64,000 nucleotides of DNA, taken from Paracoccaceae bacterium (GTDB taxonomy: Bacteria; Pseudomonadota; Alphaproteobacteria; Rhodobacterales; Rhodobacteraceae). Positions 58,854 to 64,000 of the stretch are shown piece after piece; position 1 is the first letter of the stretch, and each line of letters starts with the position of its first letter. The stretch is taken from assembly GCA_029243395.1 (NCBI GenBank), contig JAQWSE010000007.1:69690-133689 (forward strand), read 5' to 3'. Position numbers and translations under genes: made by a program. The notes below the pieces were generated by a model. That model saw only the letters and a list, made by a program, of their open reading frames with translations, was not told the origin of the DNA and did no database searches.

Positions 58854-59684
58854 CTAATCCCTAAGTAACTCATTAATCGAGGTCTTTGATCTTGTTTTTG
58901 CATCAACTTGTTTGACAATTACAGCACAATAAAGGTTTGGACCGCCTTTGTTGGAAGGTAAAGATCCGGCTACAACTACAGAGTAAGGTGGAACCTCGCC
59001 AAATAGAATTTCATTGGTATCTCTAACAACGATCTTTGTTGATTTTCCAATGAAAACACCCATGCCTAGTACAGCTCCTTTTCTAACTATACAACCTTCT
59101 ACAACTTCAGATATTGCTCCTATGAAACAATCATCTTCTATAATAGTTGGTGTTGCTTGCATTGGTTCTAAGACACCGCCAATCCCAACTCCTCCAGATA
59201 AGTGGACATTTTTACCTATTTGAGCACAAGAGCCGACTGTTGCCCACGTGTCTACCATCGCGCCAGTATCAACATAAGCTCCAAGATTTACAAAACTTGG
59301 CATGAGTACTACTCCTGGAGCAATGTATGCAGATTTACGAACAATACAGTTTGGAACTGCTCTAAATCCAGCATTCTCCCAATTCTCCGTAGACCAGTCC
59401 AAAAACTTACTATCAACCTTATCCCACCATGATGTACCTTGTGGTCCTCCAGTCTGCATAATCATATCATTTAGACGAAAACTTAATAGCACGGCTTTTT
59501 TTGCCCACTGATTAACTTTCCAATCCCCGCTCCCATTTGGTTCTGCCACGCGAAGCTTACCTTTGCCTAAGAGATCTAAGGTGTGCAAGATGGCTTCTCT
59601 CACAGGTCCTGTAGTTTTAGCAGATATATTTTCTTTGGTTTCCCATGCGGTATTGATCGTTTTCTCTAATGCATTATCGATCAT
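58854..59684 (-). CDS. dapD: tetrahydrodipicolinate N-succinyltransferase
   Basis: Succinylates tetrahydrodipicolinate, the step before DapE in the succinylase branch of lysine synthesis. The 276-residue protein has an alpha N-terminal domain followed by a left-handed beta-helix built of hexapeptide repeats (about 110-235: [20 protein letters not shown] and the following units). dapD-dapE is a compact pair. A phytase-like gene lies 34 bases upstream on the same strand. Confidence 0.96.
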   Translation of the reverse strand: MIDNALEKTINTAWETKENISAKTTGPVREAILHTLDLLGKGKLRVAEPNGSGDWKVNQWAKKAVLLSFRLNDMIMQTGGPQGTSWWDKVDSKFLDWSTENWENAGFRAVPNCIVRKSAYIAPGVVLMPSFVNLGAYVDTGAMVDTWATVGSCAQIGKNVHLSGGVGIGGVLEPMQATPTIIEDDCFIGAISEVVEGCIVRKGAVLGMGVFIGKSTKIVVRDTNEILFGEVPPYSVVVAGSLPSNKGGPNLYCAVIVKQVDAKTRSKTSINELLRD

Positions 59685-59718
59685 TTTTGTCTTTCCTCAT
59701 AAGCTATATTTCTTTCCT

Positions 59719-60681
59719 TCACTTAACTAACAAGAATTCCCTAATTTCAGTTTTTAGAAATGGTGAAAATTGATTATCTGATATCACTGTGAGATAAGTA
59801 TTTCCATATTCATCTTTCCATTTAGAAAGGCCTTCCAGATTAGAAAATTTCCAGGGCTCACTTTTCAACAAAACCTGTATACTTTTGATTTCATCCTTCT
59901 CAAAGAGTATTCTTTTTATACGCGTTTGAAAACCATCTAAGAAGGTGAATTTTCTTTCAAGTAATATTAAATTTTTGTCATCAATGAATTCTGCATCAGT
60001 TATTTTAAACTCTTCATTTATTTTAATATTGTTAATTACTATCCATTTGTCTTCCTTCAATTTGTAAATAGGATGATCCCTATCGCCTTTAGGCGGTGAT
60101 TCAGGAATAGCGTAAAGTTCGCCAGAATTATTTACTGCAAGAGCTTCAATCCCATCATTAAACATTAATCTCTTAAAGTCGGGGTGTTTGGGTAAAAATT
60201 GTCCTGGGGAAGTTAAGTTCTCGTGAAACATAATTCTATTATTAGATTCAAAGGATACATAATATCCATCTTTAGGAGATCTTACAATTGATTCACTATC
60301 GGTGTTTTTACCGGATAACTCTTTACCTTTACTGTTAAGGATTTTTCCATGATCTAGAATCCTAATATTTATCAATTTTCCTCTGCTATTTCTAATCATT
60401 TCACCATTGAAATACATAGCCTTGTCACTGATCGCCACAAATTTCTTTCCATTAGAGGAAACTGAAATTCCAGAAAAACCACCAAAACCGGAGGTTTTCT
60501 CATACAAAATTTGATGCCCAAATAGTTCCAAGCTCCATGAATCAAATGCTTCAGGGTATGAGACAATAGGAAAAAAACTCGAAAATATTATACTGAGTAA
60601 GAAGATTCTCGAATTTGCATGATTTTGCATGTTTAGATAGGATAGTTCATACAGTCGGATCAGAGACAGAGATAAGGGCAT
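59719..60681 (-). CDS. phytase-like esterase domain protein, exported
   Basis: A 320-residue protein of the esterase-like phytase family (PF13449 type) with signatures FSGISVSSNGKKFVAISD, GIEALAVNNSGELYAIPE and SNLEGLSKW, a beta-propeller-like fold. If it starts at the ATG at 60630, the sequence ANSRIFLLSIIFSSFFPIVS is a good signal peptide; the start at 60681 adds 17 residues. It is likely periplasmic. The real activity of the family is poorly established. It precedes dapD by 34 bases. Confidence 0.75.
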   Translation of the reverse strand: MPLSLSLIRLYELSYLNMQNHANSRIFLLSIIFSSFFPIVSYPEAFDSWSLELFGHQILYEKTSGFGGFSGISVSSNGKKFVAISDKAMYFNGEMIRNSRGKLINIRILDHGKILNSKGKELSGKNTDSESIVRSPKDGYYVSFESNNRIMFHENLTSPGQFLPKHPDFKRLMFNDGIEALAVNNSGELYAIPESPPKGDRDHPIYKLKEDKWIVINNIKINEEFKITDAEFIDDKNLILLERKFTFLDGFQTRIKRILFEKDEIKSIQVLLKSEPWKFSNLEGLSKWKDEYGNTYLTVISDNQFSPFLKTEIREFLLVK

Positions 60682-60791
60682 GTGACTAGGACAGTGTACT
60701 CTATTTTTTAGGGGTTATTTTTGTCATGTTGAAACTTTTAGGAATTTTGGTGTATTGTTAAGATCATTCATATGTAAATTGTATTTTTAAA

Positions 60792-61070
60792 ATGACATCT
60801 CTTTTTCAAATTCTTTCTGCAATATTAAATATCTTTTCATTTTTGATCATCTTTGACGTAATCTTATCGTTTTTAATCCAGTTTGGCGTTCTAGATAAAA
60901 GAAATCAAATAGTATCACAGCTTTGGATTTCTATTAGAAATATCATGGAACCTATTTACTCAAGAGTTAGGTCTTTTTTACCTAATACTATTGGGTTTGA
61001 TCTTGCTCCTGCCTTATTATTATTTGTAATATTTGCTGTAAGAGTAATCATATCCAATAATTTCTATTAG
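60792..61070 (+). CDS. YggT family membrane protein
   Basis: A 92-residue inner-membrane protein with two hydrophobic segments (about 10-28 and 68-90) and the YggT-family core WISIRNIMEPIYSRVRSFLPN between them. YggT proteins have been linked to membrane or osmotic adaptation and, in other lineages, to cell division (SepG/Ylm); the function here is unknown. It is a single gene, convergent with argG and divergent from the phytase-like gene. Confidence 0.88.
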   Translation: MTSLFQILSAILNIFSFLIIFDVILSFLIQFGVLDKRNQIVSQLWISIRNIMEPIYSRVRSFLPNTIGFDLAPALLLFVIFAVRVIISNNFY

Positions 61071-61097
61071 TAGTATTTTTTTCCGGGTAGCGTTGGT

Positions 61098-62324
61098 TTA
61101 ATTAGCCTTTAGTTTGCGTCTTGCTAACATCTTCAATCTTAGGGCATTAAGTTTAATGAAACCTGTGGCATCTTTTTGGTTGTAAACACCATCATCTTCC
61201 TCAAAAGTCACATGTTTTTCAGAATATAAGCTTGATCTAGAATTTCTGGCTATGGTCTGTACGTTACCTTTATACAACTTTAGTGTTACAGTGCCCTCCA
61301 CATAATTTTGGCTTTGGTCAATTAAAGCCTGTAACATCTCTCTTTCTGGGGAATACCACAGACCATTATAAATTAATTCTGCATATTTAGGCATTAATTC
61401 ATCCTTGAGATGGGATGCGCCTTGATCAAGGGTTATGCTTTCAATAGCTCTATGCGCTTCGAGCAAAATTGTGCCACCAGGGGTTTCATAAACCCCTCTA
61501 GATTTCATGCCAATGAATCTTCCTTCTACCAAATCTAACCGACCAATGCCATGCTTGCTTCCAAGGCGGTTTAGTTCTTCTAATAATTCGTGTTTCTTTT
61601 TGATTATACCATTTATTGAAATCATATTACCTAAGGCGAAATCAATTTTCACAAGCTCCGATTGATCTGGAGCGTCCTCTGGAGAGACTGTTCTTTGATA
61701 AACATATTCTGGAGCGATTTCACTCGGATCTTCCAGGATCTTTCCTTCCGAAGAGGTATGCAATAGATTTGCATCAACGGAAAAAGGGGCTTCACCTTTT
61801 TTGTCCTTAGAAATTGGAATTTGGTGATTTTCAGCAAATTCTAAAAGTTTAGTCCTACTGGTTAAATCCCATTCTCGCCAGGGACTGATGATGTTGATAT
61901 CAGGGTTTAAGGCGTAGCATGATAATTCGAACCGAACTTGGTCATTTCCTTTCCCAGTGGCGCCGTGCGCTACTGCATCAGCACCCACCAAATCTGCTAT
62001 TTCAATAAGCTTTTTAGCTATTAAAGGTCTTGCAATAGCTGTTCCCAGAAGATAGTGGCCCTCGTATTGTGTATTTGCCCTAAACATAGGAAAGACAAAT
62101 TCGTCAGCAAATTCTTCTCGTAAGTCTTCAACAAAAATATTTTTTGGATCTACTCCCAGCATTATGGCTTTATTTTTGGCCGGTCCTAATTCTTCATTTT
62201 GACCAAGATCAGCAGTAAAAGTTACAACCTCAGTATTATAATTAACTTGAAGCCATTTTAATATGATGGACGTATCAAGACCCCCTGAATATGCTAGAAT
62301 CACTTTTTTTGGTTTAAGATTCAT
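61098..62324 (-). CDS. argG: argininosuccinate synthase
   Basis: Joins citrulline and aspartate with ATP in arginine synthesis. The 408-residue protein opens with the N-type ATP pyrophosphatase motif [17 protein letters not shown], and has [15 protein letters not shown] and [10 protein letters not shown]-like [13 protein letters not shown]. Length is normal. It stands alone, divergent from the iron alcohol dehydrogenase 177 bases away, and convergent with the YggT gene. Confidence 0.97.
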   Translation of the reverse strand: MNLKPKKVILAYSGGLDTSIILKWLQVNYNTEVVTFTADLGQNEELGPAKNKAIMLGVDPKNIFVEDLREEFADEFVFPMFRANTQYEGHYLLGTAIARPLIAKKLIEIADLVGADAVAHGATGKGNDQVRFELSCYALNPDINIISPWREWDLTSRTKLLEFAENHQIPISKDKKGEAPFSVDANLLHTSSEGKILEDPSEIAPEYVYQRTVSPEDAPDQSELVKIDFALGNMISINGIIKKKHELLEELNRLGSKHGIGRLDLVEGRFIGMKSRGVYETPGGTILLEAHRAIESITLDQGASHLKDELMPKYAELIYNGLWYSPEREMLQALIDQSQNYVEGTVTLKLYKGNVQTIARNSRSSLYSEKHVTFEEDDGVYNQKDATGFIKLNALRLKMLARRKLKAN

Positions 62325-62501
62325 CGGCTAAAGTCTCCTATATTTAGTGATTGAGGTAACTAATTTTTTTGAGGGTAGCAACTAAAATTTAGAATCAATG
62401 CTTATTATTAGAGTCCCATTTTATATTTCAGTTTGCAAAAACTCAGCGAATGAAGCTATGATAACTGTTAGTTATTCGTATCAATAGAAAATCTATACAA
62501 G

Positions 62502-63686
62502 ATGAATGATAGTGAAGTAGGTAATTTTGTTTTCAACACAGCAACCGGGGTTCGATTTGGCTGGGATAGTGTCTTGGCTCATTCTGAAGAAATAATAAAG
62601 ATACTGGGGCCTAGGTTGTTGATTATTTCTGATCCAGGATTGTCAAAGATTGGTTTGTACAAGCCATTACTAGATAATTTGATTAAGAGAGGAACAGAAG
62701 TAAGGATCTTTGATCAAGTAGAACAAGATCCAACTTTAACAAACCTAGAAATGGCTATTGATTCAGGTGCGGGATTTCTTGCAACAGGCATTTTAGGATT
62801 TGGCGGAGGATCGCCAATGGATGTGGCAAAATTGACTGCTTTGGTTTTAGGCTCAGGAGAGAACATTGACAGCATATGGGGTGTGAACAAAGTGAAAGGT
62901 CCACGACTGCCCTTGATATTGGTGCCAACGACGGCTGGTACCGGTTCAGAGGTCACTCCAGTTTCAATTATAACAGTAGAGGAGAGAGAGAAAAGAGGTG
63001 TTTCGGCTGCAGTAATTATTCCGGATCTTGCTATCTTAGACCCTTCTCTTACTATGGTTCTTCCTCCAACGATAACTGCTACAACTGGTATTGATGCAAT
63101 GGTGCATGCGATTGAGGCATTCACATCTAAAAATCAAAATAATAATCCTCTTTCCCAGAGTTTGGCAATGGAGTCTCTTGCTTTGTTAGGGATCTCAATA
63201 GTAACAGCCGTAAAAAGCGGTAAGTCAGACCGAGTTTCTAGAAGTAACATGCTATACGGATCAATGCTTGCAGGGATGTCCTTTGCTAACTCCCCTGTAG
63301 CTGGAGTACACGCATTAGCCTATCCCCTTGGCGGTAAGTATAAAGTTTCCCATGGGCTATCCAATGCATTACTTTTACCGCACTTGATTAGGTTTAACAT
63401 GCATGTGCCTGCAACCAAAGAGGCTTACGGAAAACTAGCGGGTATTATTTTCCCAGTTCTTGAAAATATAGATGATTTAGATCAACGTGTTAAATCATTT
63501 GCAGAAGAATTCATTAATTTAAGTAAGCATTTGAATTTGCCTACAAGATTACGAGAAATAAATATTCCTGAAAAAGCCTGTAGAGAAATGGCTAAAGAGG
63601 CTATGAAGCAAGAACGTTTGCTAGTAAATAACCCCAAAACTATCACTAGAGCAGATGCAGAAAAGATATACAAAGCAGCTTGGTAG
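62502..63686 (+). CDS. iron-containing alcohol dehydrogenase
   Basis: A 394-residue group III (Fe-dependent) alcohol dehydrogenase with the NAD motif GFGGGSPMDVAKL, PTTAGTGSEVTPVSII and the metal ligands Asp198, His202, His270 and His284, corresponding to Asp196, His200, His263 and His277 of FucO. Substrate cannot be deduced; family members use ethanol, lactaldehyde, 1,3-propanediol, butanol or 4-hydroxybutyrate. An alpha/beta hydrolase gene follows after 77 bases. Confidence 0.92.
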   Translation: MNDSEVGNFVFNTATGVRFGWDSVLAHSEEIIKILGPRLLIISDPGLSKIGLYKPLLDNLIKRGTEVRIFDQVEQDPTLTNLEMAIDSGAGFLATGILGFGGGSPMDVAKLTALVLGSGENIDSIWGVNKVKGPRLPLILVPTTAGTGSEVTPVSIITVEEREKRGVSAAVIIPDLAILDPSLTMVLPPTITATTGIDAMVHAIEAFTSKNQNNNPLSQSLAMESLALLGISIVTAVKSGKSDRVSRSNMLYGSMLAGMSFANSPVAGVHALAYPLGGKYKVSHGLSNALLLPHLIRFNMHVPATKEAYGKLAGIIFPVLENIDDLDQRVKSFAEEFINLSKHLNLPTRLREINIPEKACREMAKEAMKQERLLVNNPKTITRADAEKIYKAAW

Positions 63687-63763
63687 AAATTGATAGGCTC
63701 GGTTTTAGATTTTCTAATTTTAATTGAGTCAAATGTCTCTCATCTTGGTTGAGTGGAAATCTC

Positions 63764-64000
63764 ATGTCTTATCCTTTTTTAAGCTACGTAGAATTTCTTG
63801 GAAATGATGTGAAGAAAAAGAATATAGTCTTCTTAACGCACGGTCTTTTTGGATCGAAAAGAAATTGGGTTAATACTGCAAAGGCATTGAGTGAAAGACT
63901 TAATCGACATGTGGTTGCAATTGACCTCAGAAATCATGGTTCATCATTCTGGTCTAAAACTCATGATTACCTATCGTTAGGTCAAGATTTGATTAAATTA
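63764..64000 (+). CDS. alpha/beta hydrolase (3' end outside window)
   Basis: The first 79 codons of an alpha/beta-hydrolase-fold protein, cut off by the window end. The ATG at 63764 is preceded by GTGGA. The visible VFLTHGLFGSKRNWVNTAKAL is the oxyanion-loop region (HG-x-G/S) and VVAIDLRNHGSS is the next strand, the pattern of YbfF/ABHD11-type esterases. The nucleophile elbow and catalytic His lie beyond the window, so function cannot be tested. Confidence 0.85.
   Translation, partial: MSYPFLSYVEFLGNDVKKKNIVFLTHGLFGSKRNWVNTAKALSERLNRHVVAIDLRNHGSSFWSKTHDYLSLGQDLIKL

Noticed and set aside
62461-62475. Short inverted repeat ATAACT-GTT-AGTTAT before the iron alcohol dehydrogenase
   Set aside because: Six A/T-rich pairs are expected by chance in DNA of this composition.

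Overview
The window is 64 kb of AT-rich bacterial chromosome (well under 50% GC by eye) and is almost entirely housekeeping genes. Gene order points to an alphaproteobacterium: an F1-only ATP synthase operon atpHAGDC with no F0 genes beside it, lgt/MidA/pgeF opposite ubiK-YbjN-proC, DUF484-xerC, tyrA opposite DUF2125, ihfB-LapA-trpF-trpB, a DUF1467 gene beside methylmalonyl-CoA epimerase, and a TIGR01459-type HAD gene beside ribF. Tight packing, shared or abutting stop codons in convergent pairs and frequent TTG/GTG starts suggest a fairly streamlined, probably marine, genome. The habitat and any finer taxonomy are inference. I found no rRNA, tRNA, CRISPR array, insertion sequence or prophage.

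Layout. 1-4.4 kb: rpsA (5' end cut by the window edge), ihfB, a LapA-domain protein, trpF, trpB. 4.4-10.6 kb: a block with pth, rplY, a malate/lactate dehydrogenase-like gene, lldD, a decayed TPR gene, an LhgO-like oxidase and trpA. Its orientation suggests an inversion, because flipping it restores trpF-trpB-trpA at one end and rplY-pth-ychF at the other. 10.8-20.5 kb: ychF, truA, ileS, xerC, DUF484, an Fsa-like aldolase, priA. 20.7-30.1 kb: tyrA, DUF2125, a MotA/TolQ-like plus OmpA-like stator pair, clpA, gloB, a methyltransferase. 30.3-36.4 kb: atpHAGDC plus an MFS transporter. 36.4-44.2 kb: prsA, YcgN-like, ribF, a HAD protein, a CIRCE-controlled groESL, purEK, hsp20. 44.5-51.1 kb: trxB, pgeF, MidA, lgt, ubiK, YbjN, proC, CsaA-like, tdk. 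51.2-64 kb: carB, aspS, nitroreductase, a phytase-like/dapD/dapE/mce/DUF1467 cluster, YggT, argG, an iron alcohol dehydrogenase and a truncated alpha/beta hydrolase.

Together the genes cover translation and its quality control, tryptophan, tyrosine, lysine, proline and arginine synthesis, carbamoyl phosphate and purine synthesis, PRPP and flavin supply, oxidative phosphorylation, proteostasis, redox control and 2-hydroxyacid oxidation. I see no complete new system. The items most worth a second look are the inferred inversion, the TPR pseudogene, the uncharacterised MotAB/ZorAB-like stator pair, a palindrome sitting exactly in the spacer of the presumed prsA promoter, and the perfect hairpin between lgt and ubiK.
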